From positions 7,945,221 through 8,009,220 of the forward strand of contig LR746270.1 in the NCBI GenBank assembly GCA_902729315.2: DNA of 64,000 nucleotides, given 5' to 3'. This DNA is from Spirodela intermedia (taxonomy: Eukaryota; Streptophyta; Magnoliopsida; Alismatales; Araceae). This document shows positions 21,148 to 33,040 of this stretch, piece by piece (position 1 is the first letter of the stretch; every line of letters starts with the position of its first letter). The notes beneath the pieces are model-generated. The model saw only the letters and a list, made by a program, of their open reading frames with translations. It had not been told where the DNA came from and searched no databases. A program made the position numbers and the translations under genes.

Positions 21148-22841
21148 CTGAATAGTAGGACCCTAATCTGAACTCGATTTTCATTTTATTTTTGTATTAG
21201 AGCAGAGTTCATCTTTCCTACGTTTGGTTGAGGGTTTGGAAGCTACCTGACCGTCATCAAATTTTTTCGTACATGGAAATCACACTAGTTTAGATTGTAT
21301 AATAATCTACGTCATGGAATCCTAAAGATGGACAAAAGTGAAGGAATGAACGCTTCTTTTGGTGATCCTAAAGTGCTTGGAGGTGGTGGCGTATTTCCAT
21401 AGATGATTCAACTGACAGGAAAATAATGTCGCGAATAGAAACACTAAGGAAAGACGTGTTCGAATAGTTGATGACTACGACTCCTAATTGGTATTGACAC
21501 CCGTGGAAGGCGTAATAATGAGGTCGATCATCGATTGGTAGATTTTAAGAGTCTCTAAATTGTTGGGGCTTTTTAACTTTCGGTGGAGTCTGAATATTAG
21601 GGATAAATATTATTCCTTGGAGTTCAATGTCCTTCTCACAGATAATCAATGGAAACAATATCATAAACTCTTAATCCATATTTTTTATGCATTTTACTCA
21701 AACTGCAGTTGAAGCATATAAGAGGAATATGCTTAAGGAGACCTATGGGTTGACGGAAAACTCAGCGTTGCTCTCCTTTATATTTAAGGAATCCCCACTA
21801 AGGACTTGAAATCCAGAACAACACACCCCCGACAGGCATGTAGGATTCCGCTTCCTACATATCCATAGAAGACCCAAGAAGGTAGGTGAGGTCCTACGAG
21901 GCGCCCACCATTTGTTGTACCCTCCTGTTGGGATGTGTGGAGACTGATCATCCCTGATTACGGCCGATACGTGGGGGGAAATTAGTGGGAGGTCCAAGGG
22001 AGATATTATTTCTATGATCTAATTTAAATTTGGGGGTATTTCTCTTTTGTCCCTAGGTGGTCCCCCTAACCCCATCTTATAAATAGGGGTGATCTCCACC
22101 GATGTAATTAGAGACCTGAATGAAGAATGTCTTTCCCTCCGCCTAGGAGGTTCACCTTGGGTCTGACCATGGAAGCGCTGCTCCGATCCTAACTCCTCCC
22201 ACCGAAAAAAGATGCGCCATCCTTCGGGCTTTTCTCTCCCTTAGCAATGAGAAAGGAGTTTATCTATCTCCCTAGCTTTGGTAGATTTCCCCCAACGCAA
22301 TCCGCAACTTCCACAGTCCTCACAGTTCTGTGTCAAATAACAGAACGAGGAAACATATTACCCTCAAAGGAGACGCCCAGAATCGAGAATCTAAAAGGAC
22401 AGCAGCTGAATCTGAAACTGCTCCGTAAGACATGAAACAAGGAGACATTTGATAAGAAAGTGTTTGCATTATTTATTTATGGAACCACAAAGTTCCGTTT
22501 GCACTGTTCAAGAAAACAGCGTGGCCCATTTCTTTCTTATCAGGACATAAATGCGATATCTATCACTCTACTTTCTTGAAAGCGCGTGTAGTAATCATAT
22601 CCGACAACACCAAATTAAAAGCGAAACATTTTCTTTAATTATTGGAAACTTTTTGATATGATCTTTACACTAACAATAAGTTGCTCACAATTCAACGGGA
22701 CCAAGGCCGTATATTTGACAACCCGTCCCACAGATCATCGTCAGTGAGATGCTTCTTCTAGCTATAAAAGCGTCATGCGTCGTATTTGATGGAATATGGC
22801 AGAATCTACAGAGTGCACAAAGCCAGAGCTAAGAAGCAGCG
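21148..22841. other. Intergenic between type-a copy 3 and type-b copy 3
   Basis: About 21148-21270 is a diverged form of the type-a 3' flank, sharing GTTTGGTTGAGGG- and ACCGTCATCAA-type segments with 14935-15000 reversed. An LTR-like segment begins at 21926. About 22700-22841 is related to the 3' flank of type-b copy 2. No gene was found. Confidence 0.5.
21926..22200 (+). repeat. LTR-like repeat fragment, related to 26360-26640
   Basis: Starts TGTTGGGATGTGTGGAG. Diverged similarity to 26360-26640 extends through ATCATCCCTGA, a TTATAAATAGG promoter-like motif (22078) and a GGTTCACCTTGGGTCTG-type segment. The TG start and TATA box suggest an LTR, but no partner-flanking duplication was identified. 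Confidence 0.4.
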
Positions 22842-23954
22842 TCAGTGGCGGTTGACGACCCTACAGTGCCGCCTGATCTCCCCTTCGCGTCCGGTGAGTA
22901 CGTCGATGGATCCCATGTGCACTATGGCGGCTACGTACTTCTCCTGCCAGCGGTGTGGATTCTTCGTGTTGGCCGCGACCAATTTAGCTGTCCGGGAGCT
23001 GCTCCACAACGTCTGGTCGGAGGTCAACAAACCCCTCCCTTTCTTCAGGTTTCTGTAGTACTGGATATCCAGATGGTGGGGCGTCCCCAGGTCCAGGGGA
23101 ACAGTGGGATCATCCCGGTCGTTTGTACGCGGACGCGGGCACCTGCTCTTCAAGAACGCCGCGAGGTCGGGATCCATGGAGGGATCCTGTTGGTGGGTGG
23201 AGTTGAACCCGTACAGCCTGCTGTTGAAGGACGAGCAGTGGGAGACGCCGATGGAATGGGCCCCGGAGAGGGTCACCATCTCGTCCACCGACAGCCCTTT
23301 CCTCGCGAAATTCTCTTTGAGCTGCTCAGCGTTGAAGCTGGGTGGAGGAATATTGCCCTGGACCTCAGACTCCAAAGACACCCTCCCGTCTCGCCTACCT
23401 CCCGGAAGTTCGTAAAAGAAGCCGCCAGTGAAGTAAGCGGCGTCGCGAGCTGCGAAGGCCAGGACATCGGCGCAAGATACCGTGTTGGGGCAGTGGGATT
23501 CGAGGATAGCCTTGGCTTCATCGATCACCTCGAAACCGCGTAGGCTCGGGTGGTTCGCCGGATGCTGCCTCTCCGCGGGTTTTCCGGGGGTAGAATCCAG
23601 GAGAACCGAACCATCACATCCCTGTTTAAAAGCCCAGAACGTTCCTCATGAGATCTTCAGTCCGTAATCAGTTTACGATGTTCTTTTTCTCTCTTCTGTT
23701 TAGTGGAATGAAGAAGACGGTGGGGAGGGGATGTAGCTCACCCTGACGAAGCAGTCGTGGAAGTGCATCCTGATAACCCCGGCGGCTATCCCGGGGTTAT
23801 TGCCGGCGGCCCGACCGACGACATTCCTGACGATTGTCTCCGCCTCGGGGCACGTCCGCTTGTAGAAACCCACTTTGAGTGAACTTGTGGATGCGCTGGG
23901 AACTAGGAGACAGAGGGAGAGCACGAGCGCCAAGCAAACACGTATGGTCTCCAT
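22842..23954 (-). CDS. Class III peroxidase type b, copy 3
   Basis: Minus-strand exons are 23742-23954 and 22842-23621, with a 120-bp GT-AG intron at the family-typical first position. The 330-aa product begins METIRV and has a signal peptide, distal Arg and His in RMHFHDC, proximal His in LSGAHSIG, and eight cysteines. Compared with copy 2 it differs at about a dozen or so residues, including AAGNNPG for AVGNNRG, NHPSL for NNPSL and TNDRD for ANNQR. It is therefore an older duplicate than the copy 1/copy 2 pair. The reading frame continues upstream to 24074, but that extension lies across the 5'UTR and TATA box. The ATG at 23954 is chosen because it gives the signal peptide and matches the paralogues. 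Confidence 0.95.
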
Positions 23955-24063
23955 TTGGTATCCTCTGCCCATGTGTGCCTCCCTCTTCTGCACTGGTTTG
24001 CAAGCTGTTCGATTGAGTGGAATATCTCTGGTGGAGATGGATGCCCCCTCAGTCGTGGTGGGA

Positions 24064-24071
24064 TATTTATA
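24064..24071 (-). promoter_or_regulatory. TATA box of type-b peroxidase copy 3
   Basis: Minus-strand TATAAATA, about 110 bp upstream of the ATG. Spacing is shorter than in the other type-b copies because the 5'UTR lacks about 70 bp. Confidence 0.7.
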
Positions 24072-24992
24072 CATATTCCTCCCTAGTGGGTGGACTTTTT
24101 CTTATCTGTTCTTTTTACGTTAGGTGGCTAGAAGAAGGGCTCGTGCTTGCTGACCTTTTCTATTGATCTCAAAGACCGAGCCTTCCACCCTGACCGCGTC
24201 CTCACACCGCGTGCCGTGTTGATAATTTAAGGTAGCGTGAACCAACCTTATCTGTATATAAAAATATGAAGAGCGAGTCAGACAGGGATTAGGATGGGGT
24301 GGGGCCATAAGTGGGGCTAGTGTTAAAAGATAGATTCTATGGCGTAAACTAGTTTCGGAACAGAGCTTGTCTCACGAAGCTAGTTAAAAGAGTGAATAAA
24401 TTTACCTATAGACAACAGGTGTAATTTATGGTAGACGAAACACGAAGAGAGCACCGAGAACAATCCGAACATGAAAGCTCATGGCAACTGCTTGCGAGGG
24501 ACCCAGTACCCGAGGTTTTAGATATGCGTCACCAAGGTGACAGCAGGGAGCCAGAGGACAGAAGATTAACAGCAACACGTTCCCGTTTAGTGATTCGTTG
24601 CAGTTTAAGACAGATCTAAGAAACTGAGTATTAAGAATTTTTACTAGAGCCTGTTATTTCTCGGTGTGATTATATTTTTTATTCAAGATTAGAATGCAAG
24701 TCCGAAAACTATGTTATAAATACGATATAATTGGAATTCCACGGATAAAAACGGTGATCTGTTCTTATTTTATGCTAAAGCAGATCCGGGAACCTAAAGG
24801 AATTTGTCTTGCTTGAGTGAGTTGCAAGCTTGATAGAGTAGACCGATCTAACTCGCAGAATATCAATTGGTCGAGATCACAAAATACCTGCTCCGTAGAA
24901 AGTCTAGACGATAAGTCAGTAGCCCAAATTTACTACTGAATTTTTAATATCGACATATTCTATTACACGGACAGAGTAGTACGAGTAACGTA

Positions 24993-25077
<85 letters not shown>

Positions 25078-25480
25078 TCGATTTTGTTGGGCCACGGAGA
25101 GCTGTTGCCGAGTCCTCGTGTTCATCGTGTCTCCAATAAAACATCGAATCCGTAAAGGTTGCCTATAGACATGAAATACGAGAGAAGACTCTCAACATGT
25201 TAATCGCTAGAATAACATTGAAATGTGGAGAGGAAGTTACCCCCATGAGCAATAACCTCTTATCGTCTTCCTATTCTATAATTTTCAACGTATTGAAATA
25301 TTCTCCTCAACGCTGCCAGCAACACTGTTTCGCAGATGACGTCCGCCGTTTCATCAACGGAAACCATTCATCTGGTTTTATTGACCACTCAGAAGAGAAT
25401 AAATGGACTGAAAGCTACCATCGATGAATAATAATAGCAGTCGCGTGATAAGAAAAAGCGAACCCTTGTTCCAAACAAGA
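24072..25480. promoter_or_regulatory. Upstream region of type-b peroxidase copy 3
   Basis: Related in reverse complement to the upstream of type-b copy 2 (6420-7450) but clearly diverged and interrupted by a 77-bp CT run. About 25300-25480 matches 6480-6680 reversed. Small open frames here are not conserved between the two upstream copies. Confidence 0.55.
24997..25073. repeat. (CT)n microsatellite, 77 bp
   Basis: The longest dinucleotide run in the window, within the type-b copy 3 upstream region. The equivalent place upstream of type-b copy 2 is only a short, interrupted GA-rich tract (about 6850-6915). Confidence 0.95.
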
Positions 25481-28400
25481 ACATTGGGCTGGATTCGTGC
25501 ACGATAAAAAGGTCAAACCAGGTGACAAAGGTCTGAACCTCATCTATGAAACCAGTGGAATTTACTTTCATCTCAATCTGGTATTTGATTTTTTTATCTT
25601 CAAAATTTGTCGGTGCAGACCTCGCCATAAGGGAATCCTAAATTCTCCCTGCATCAAAAATGTCTGTAATAAGACTTGAGTTAGGTTGCAACACACCTGT
25701 GGACTCCAAAAGACGTCAGTCCATGCAATAAGGAGTTGGATTCATATGCTCTCTTCTGATCTTCACAAACGCACATGCTTAGAAGGCAATTGCAAGGCAA
25801 CATAGGCAAGAACGAGAAGTTAGACGGGCAGCCTATTGGACTACTAGTAAAATATTTTCATGTAGTGTAATTCCATAGGCATGTTGAATTTATCTTATAG
25901 AACTAAAAGTCCTTGTGTCAAGGCAACCCTAAAACCATGCTCAGTCACTTGTCTGTTGGGGTCTATATCCAAGCTTCTACCAGGTCTAGTTAGGCAGAAA
26001 AAGCATTTGATTAAATATTAATTTAATCATTCTTTGAACCAATGGAGCTAGAAATCTATAAGAGAATTTTGAAGTAAAAATGTTTTAAGAGTTAAACCTA
26101 ATAATCAATTGTTGTCAAACTAAAAAGTTCATTTAATAGAATGAAGGAACAAGCTATTCTTGAAGAGAGGATGTAGGCAAAAGATAAAAATCTAATACCA
26201 ACTAGATATACATCTAGGTGACCAGTAGGATTTAAGATCGGAAGAAAGAGATCAAAAAAATTAAAACAATCGATCAAAATTCAGATCTAGTATTTGATCA
26301 ATTCAACCCCCCCCCCCTCTCCTTCTTGATCTAAACATTGCCTAAAATCTTATAATACTTGTTGAGATGCGTGGAGAATAATCATCCCTAATCTATGACA
26401 GATTCATAGGACAGTATATGCAGCAAATTGGTGGGGAGTTTAGGGTGGACTCTCTCCTTAGAGCTGTTTTGAACTAGGGACAATCGAATCTTTTGCCCTT
26501 GGGTGGTTGTCTTAACCCAAGATTATAAATAGGTGGTGGTGTCTCCGAGTGTAATGTGCGCAAGAGAGCGCTGAAAAAAATATCATCCAGTCCCCCTTAA
26601 AGGTTCTCTAAGGGTCTGCTGATGGGAGAGCCATTTTGATCTATAAAAGTGCTATCATAGATCAAGAGGAGAGTAGCATGGATGGGCAGAGGTCATTCAA
26701 GTGGGATTCTAGCCGTGAGATGACGTTCACAGTAAAAAGGGCAACCATGGTGGCATCAGAGGCCACATTGCAGCTGTGGCTTGATCCCATGCAATGGTTC
26801 GCACAGCTCAAGGTGTGATGAACATGAGTTACCCATCTAGAGAGCATGCCGGCAATGCACATTGGTGCTACACAAAACTATGCTTCTATGATGACACTCA
26901 TAGATCATCTAGGCAAGGATGGTTGCATAATGGCTGGTGGATGACAATCAAAGAGGCTGCTCATGGATGGCATGAGCAGGGACGCTCAAGGAATGGTCAG
27001 GTGACGAGAACCAAATTATGGTCAGGCAAGGACACTTGTGGTTGACCTATGCGATGACGGTTACAGAACAGCTTGCAAGAACCCTTACCATAGAATTGGG
27101 ACAAAGACTACACCGTGCTGACCACACACGACCAGCACATGCTAGAATAGCGTAGAACAATGTTTAGCCAAGAATTGATGATCAACTAGGCAACAACGGC
27201 CATGGAAGGTCGATGATGTGTGAAATTACACAAAGCTGTGCGAAATGGCATTGACATGGCTCTAGGCATAGACAAATGAATTGTAACACTTGAGAATAGT
27301 GCTGAACATGTGAGAAGTAGAGTCTCACCCCAAGGAGTCCATGCATGGCTTGGGCCGATGACAATGCCAAGTCACGATGCATTTAAGGTGCTTATCAACA
27401 CACAAAAGGAGTGTGTTGGCATTATGATGAAATGTTGTAGTACACATGAGCAATGAAGGCTCACACACAAAAGTTGTGAGGAGTCACCAAGTTGCAACGC
27501 TAGAGGTGCATCAAATGTACTGGTATAGGAAATCATGTGAGAAACACCTAAGGTATCATACAATATGATCACTACTAGCACAGGGAGTTGTATGGGAATG
27601 GTGATGGCACAAGGGACTGTGTAGGGACGGCATTGGCACAAGAGTCCATCCATTGGACTACGTGCACCAATATGCCTTGGAACAGTGAGCGGCGCACCAA
27701 CATAGGAAATCAGCATGTTGAGCATAGAAAGATTTTTTATTTGGACTTCATGCAGCAACATGCTATTGAGCGGCGCAGATCAGCACTGGGCACATAGAGA
27801 TTCTCGTGAGACTTCTAGCAGAGGTGTGAGTTACAATAGTGCAAGTCAGTGCATGCATCAGAAATTGTGCAAACCAAGTGTGACTAGGTGTACATTACTA
27901 CGGAATAAATAACATTGACATTGAAAGTCATGCGGATGGCACCACCACGGGACAAGCAAAGGTATTCGCATAGGATAACATGTGGACAATGATAAGATAG
28001 GATGACATCCAACCAACACCAAGATGGAATGTCACACGACTGAGCTCACACGAGATGTTATGTAGATCATGTCACAATGGGATGATGAGAAAACAGCCCC
28101 CACATATGCATTAGGAAGACAAGGCCAATACTAAAAGTTAGACAATAGTGGGGGGAAAACATTTGGCAATGCCAAATAGAAAGGTGCGTAGACAACAGTT
28201 GCACGAAAGATCATACAAATGGAACATCATTGGAATTTGGCAACAACAAGAAACCATGCAAAAGAGAGTTGAACGTGAAGACAACCTCATGAGGTGCACA
28301 ATGTATGCAAGTAGTAGCAAGTGGTGCGGCATGGAGGAGCACCAGACCACCTAGTGCAGCACATAGCACAAGCAAGTAGCAGGTGGTCAATTGAAGCAGC

Positions 28401-28496
28401 ATAGAAGAGTGCCAAACATGACGAAAGGCTCATCCAATGTGTTGGAGAGATGTAGAGAGCATCTAGCACAACACAATAAATCCTCTGTGTAGATTG
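25481..28496. other. Intergenic, transposon-derived in part, no gene recognised
   Basis: Contains an LTR-like segment at 26360-26640. About 26650-28490 is a distinctive stretch, less AT-rich than its surroundings and full of GCACA, CATG and GCAAT words. It has only short open frames and no domain I recognise. It could be the inside of a decayed or non-autonomous element. Confidence 0.45.
26360..26640 (+). repeat. LTR-like repeat fragment, related to 21926-22200
   Basis: Starts TGTTGAGATGCGTGGAG, has TATAAATA at 26524 and ends near a weak primer-site-like TGCTATCATAGATC (about 26650). Similarity to 21926-22200 is patchy but colinear. It may be an LTR with the internal region following it, but a second LTR was not found. 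Confidence 0.4.
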
Positions 28497-28861
28497 TGTT
28501 ATGAACCTCTCAAGATTTGGGGTGAAATCTTCGCCCTAATCTTACCTTAGACAAGGCTCACTCAAGGAATCAGCTCTTTGTGTATAGAAGAACCAGATTG
28601 TACAATTGAAAATAGAAATTAGAAAGACAATAGAGGTTCGCAGACAATAGGGTGAGTTCTTGAGGTCAAATCAATCCTTATGAACAAGAGAGCCCAAATC
28701 AGACCTCTTTAGGGATAGATCTCCCTCTCTACTCTTTGTTTTCTCTCCTCCTTATTTTGGCATCTTCTATATTTATAGGCATCAATACATTATTCTGTCA
28801 TGGTGCCCCCTCAACATGAGGGTCTGGTCGTCTTGTGTAGACAACAGTTGGCTTTGCAACA
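28497..28861 (-). repeat. 3' LTR of the outer gypsy element
   Basis: The 365-bp repeat reads TGTTGC...ATAACA on the minus strand. It aligns along its whole length with 43928-44297, with roughly one base in ten different by eye. A purine-rich tract (rc of 28862-28875, including AGGGGAAG) precedes it, as expected for a polypurine primer. Confidence 0.9.
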
Positions 28862-28929
28862 TTACTTCCCCTATGAGTTTCAGCTTGTCCACAAGGTAAA
28901 ATGTAGGAAATTATCAAAAAAATGTTAAT

Positions 28930-31109
28930 ATTGTCATCCATGATGATTCAAACTCTAGAAGATGTTTCCATGAAACTAATCTCTTTGTGTCTTTAGGAGT
29001 CAACCTATGAGCTTTTATGCTATCTAGAATTCGTATCCATTCTTGTTCTTATGATAGTGTCGGAAGAATTGGTTGGCTTCTGTTGTATGTTCTAAGTGTC
29101 TTCTTAAGCTGGGATATATGGAACACCAGATGGACAGCTTAATGATTGGATAATTGGAGTTTATATGTCACTAGTCCAATTCTTTCCATAATAGGATACG
29201 GACCAAATAGCGAGGGTTTAACTTCTCGTTTTCCTTTTTTGCTAGAGATTTCATCTAGTATGATTTGATCTTGAGGAAGCCCAAATCACTCACCTCTAAT
29301 TCCACTTCTTGAAGATGCTTATCTATATTAAATTTTATCCTCACTTGTGCCTTGTGCAAGTTGAATTTTAGAATCTTAAGGATAGCATCTCGTTCTAAGA
29401 GTAGTTGATCAATGGCATCAAGTGGTGAAGGGGATTTTCCATATTTGATAAGTTTCGATGGGTCCTTGTCATATTATACTCAAAAAGAAGTCATTTTAGT
29501 GGAAAAATGATAACAAGTATTGTAACCGTATTCTGCCTAATGAAATCATAATTTTTATTACTTTGGTTTATCAAATACTACACATCTTAAGTAATTTTTT
29601 AAGCACTTATTGACAACTTCAATCTATCCATCTGTTTGAGGGTGGTAAGAGGAGCTAAATTTGCATTCAATTCCCTATAGTGTATATTTCACGTCAAAAT
29701 ACACTTAAGAATATTCATCTCCTATTGGAGACTAGTGTTTGGAAACCCATAGAGTTTTATGATTTCCTTGATGAATAATTGAGCGACCTCCTTGACTAAG
29801 AATGGATGATGTAGGGAAATGAAATGATTGTACTTGCTTAATCTATCCACTACTACTAATATGGCATTCGACTTATGTGATTTAGGTAAACCTTCAATAA
29901 AGTCTATTGAAAGGTCTTCCTAAATTTGGGTAGATATAGGCAATGGTTGCAGAAGTCTTGTTGGAGATAGTGAAGAAGATTTACACTATAAGCAAGTAGG
30001 GCAATTGTTGATATACCTTTATATCTCTCTTTGTTCCTTGCTAATAAAATTGTTGTGAAATTCTATGATATCTTCTAAAATCCAACATGACCTCTCACCG
30101 ACCTGTCATGAAATAATTGTACACTCTAGTAATTAAAGGGAAATGTGTTAACAAAACCAACCTTTCTCTATATAGTAAGGATCCATCCTTTAAAGAATAT
30201 AATTTATTTGTGGTATCTCCTTTAGACAAAGAGGTTTTAATCTCTACAAGCTTAGTGTATTGGTACACTACTAGTCGGACAACTTCGAGATTAATGACGT
30301 GATGTGTTATCACCTCATTTAGTTCAGGTTGTAGTAATAATGGACATCAAGATAATATGTCTGTAATTTGATTGTTCTTCTTTTCCTTATATTTAATTTC
30401 AAAACTATAACCCATCAATTTCACCAACTATTTATGATATTCAACTTAGATTTCTTTCTATTCAAGTAAGAATTTAAGATTGTACTGGTCTGTTTTGATG
30501 ATTAAATACTAACACATGAGCTAATGTCTCCATTTCCTTACTACCAACATTATAGTCATCAACTCCTATTCATAGGCCGATTTTAATTTGGCTCTTCTTG
30601 GAAGTGCTTGACTGAAATAAGCTATCAGGATACCTTTGTTGCATGAAAACAACCCCAACACCTAATCCAGAAGTATCAATTTCCACGATAATTTTTTATG
30701 AAATATTTGATAATGCTAATACCAAAGCCATAGTTATTGCTTGTTTAAGGGTCGAGAAAGATGCTTGTGCTTCTCTTCACAAATAGAATGCGTCTTTTCT
30801 TAGTAATTGTGTTAGTGGCTATGCAATTGAAGCATAGTTGGCAATAAATTTTCTATAATATCTAGTGAACCCTACGAACACAAGAGTTCCTTAAGATTTC
30901 TAAGAATTAGCCAATTAGTCATGGCAATATCTTCTCCCTATTGACTTCTACTCTTTCTACCAACACCCAATGGCTCAAATACTCTAGTTTGCTTTCTCTA
31001 AATCTGCATTTATTAGCATTAATATGAAGAGACTTTATTGAGAGAATGAAAAATACCTTCCTTATATGCTGCAAGTGTTCAATCATTGTGACATTGTACA
31101 CAAGTATAT
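28930..31109 (-). pseudogene. Outer gypsy element: reverse transcriptase C-terminal part, RNase H, integrase remnants
   Basis: On the minus strand, reading resumes at 31109 directly after the RT catalytic motif (LVYN) and continues through an RT segment (HINANKCRF). RNase H follows near 30690 (EIDTSGLGVG). An integrase zinc-finger remnant lies near 30000, and an integrase core segment near 29890-29740 ([18 protein letters not shown]). C-terminal remnants follow near 29140 (VFHISQLKK). Stops occur in every segment. Confidence 0.8.
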
Positions 31110-32740
31110 TGATAAGTCTTCATTATCATGAGTTAATAATTAGTAAATAATATAGTTTTAGCCTTAACTCATAATAAATAGACTTATATTTGTGTTAAAG
31201 AATGATTTGTAGTTTTTAGTTGATTAACGTGAATTTTTGGGTAATTATGTGATTTTATACGATTTTTACAATCTTACTTTTGAGATAAATGAAGAACAAG
31301 AAATAAAAATAAAAATATTGCAAAATGGGGAGACCCGCCGGCCAGCCGAGCCCACAAGCGGGTCGGAAGCGCAGTCAGGGAGTAGCCGTGAGCAGGGGCT
31401 CGAGCAGCTTAGCTTAGACCGATAGGGGCACGTGTGCGCCACTCCCCTTCCACGTCATCGGTGACCAACCAGCTGTGGGGCAAGAAGTGGTCGTACACGC
31501 GAGAGAAGGGACTTTGCTTACAAAGCTAACATTACTATATATTCGCCCAAAAAATCGGCGCACAACCGATGTGGGACTAAACCCGTGTCACACTTTCCTC
31601 ACAAGCGGGCGACTGGCGTGGGTTCGAATCCTCTCAGAGTCAAAATTCATATATTTTTATCTGATTATCGCGACTTTCCTGCAGATCGCCGATGAAGGAT
31701 TAAGCAACGAGAATCGCTGGATCATCGGCGAAAATCTCGTCAACACGATTCGCAGAGCATTGCTACTAAAATTGTTGAACGATTCGCGATAAAAGGATCG
31801 CGAATCCATTGAGTAAATCATCTCCGATTGATCGACGAACAAGCCATCGTTCGAAAGAGGACGATCTACTGGGAGACGAGTCGCCACCTCCTGAGAGCGT
31901 ACCGGATGCGATGAAGAGCCTCCTCTTGCTACGCGGACCTGAGGATGAAGCTCCCTAACACGCGCCCCACCTCCATCCAGCTTCTCTCCGTCAGGTGACA
32001 GCCGCCGGAGAACTGCAAAGTCGCCGTTTTTCTGCTCCGCTGGGTGACAACCGTCGGAGACGATTCGACGACCCACTTTATTGATCTCTAGACTTCGCGA
32101 GAAGATCTAGAGATTGCCCATGTCGTCTTTGTCCAAGGAGAGCCTTCGAGGCCGTGGACACTGCACAACGATCCTCCCGAACGCTCAAAATTCTGGTGCA
32201 TCGCCGACGCATCGCTGTCGCGACATCGGAACTCTGTTTTCCTGCTTTTAATTAACTTTACACTTCATTTAGTGATAATTTTTGTGTTTTTAATTTACCA
32301 AAATATACTTTATTCTATTACGATTCTTCTGGCTTTTACAGATCTTAATTTGATCAATTAAATCATTTGTAATCGCTTACGTAAGAATCACCGGGCGGAA
32401 CTCTGTTTCCGCCCGATTCGCATTCGCCGGGCGCTAACGTCACCCTGATGTCCACGCCCTTATTTCCCTTTCTCGTGAATTTTAAATATATTTCCTTTTT
32501 ATTTCCTAGTATAAAATTCATAAAAAATCGTATTCATTGAGAAAAAGTCTGAATAATTACTATATATTATATTACATCCCTGTGATCGACCTGGAAAATT
32601 ACTGCTATTTTTGGAAGTTTTATTGAATTATAATTGATATATTTATTTAGAAATACTTCTAAATATCCGAAAATTTGTATTTTCTAGTTTTATAAATTTT
32701 ATATTTGCGTGATTTAATATACAACGACTGAGTCACGTCA
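31110..32740 (+). repeat. 5' LTR of the Athila-like element
   Basis: The LTR is 1,631 bp, TGATAAG...CACGTCA, with the same length as the 3' LTR. TATATA-type promoter sequence occurs near 31534. A GC-rich island (31325-31460) stands out from AT-rich surroundings. GGTTCGAATCC at 31621-31631 matches the tRNA B-box consensus. Open frames across it are not coding. Confidence 0.93.
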
Positions 32741-32745
32741 AATTT

Positions 32746-32763
32746 TGGCGCCGTTGCCGGGAA
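32746..32763 (+). other. Primer-binding site complementary to tRNA-Asp
   Basis: The 18 bases begin TGGCGCCGTTGCCGGG, five bases after the LTR end. They match the complement of the plant tRNA-Asp 3' end (recalled) at 17 of 18 positions. This primer is typical of the Athila/Tat group. Confidence 0.85.
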
Positions 32764-33040
32764 TGTATTGCATAACATTTAGTACTTTTCTATTTTTCTC
32801 TTAGAGTACACAAAAAAACTTAACTCTTGTTTTATTTTCTTTTTGCTAATTTTTATTAGAAAAAGGGAACAAAAGAAGCACGACAAGGACTGGAGCATCC
32901 TGAAGGAGGGTAATAGTTACTAACTTTTTCCCTCGAATTTATTGATTTTTATGCATGGTAGAAGATCCTTGCATCCAAGGCTAGAAAATCCTTTCATTAT
33001 TTCATTGAAAAATTAAAATCCGAAAGAAAAACTAATTTTG

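Noticed and set aside
24916-25144. Open frames coding for Arg-Glu repeats
   Set aside because: They are translations of the CT microsatellite. The same explains frames at 52710-53060, 48225-48635 (its N-terminal part) and 59315-59566.
28138-28469. Overlapping frames on both strands near 28.1-28.5 kb
   Set aside because: Overlapping frames on both strands without similarity, within the compositionally odd 26650-28490 stretch. More likely repeat than gene.
31621-31631. A tRNA gene inside the LTR
   Set aside because: Only the B-box-like 11 bases fit. No acceptor stem pairing, anticodon arm or A box at the right distance was found.
31237-32076. Frames within the Athila-like LTR (and 39921-40765)
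   Set aside because: They occur in both LTR copies with different lengths and stops and match no protein; they are non-coding LTR sequence.
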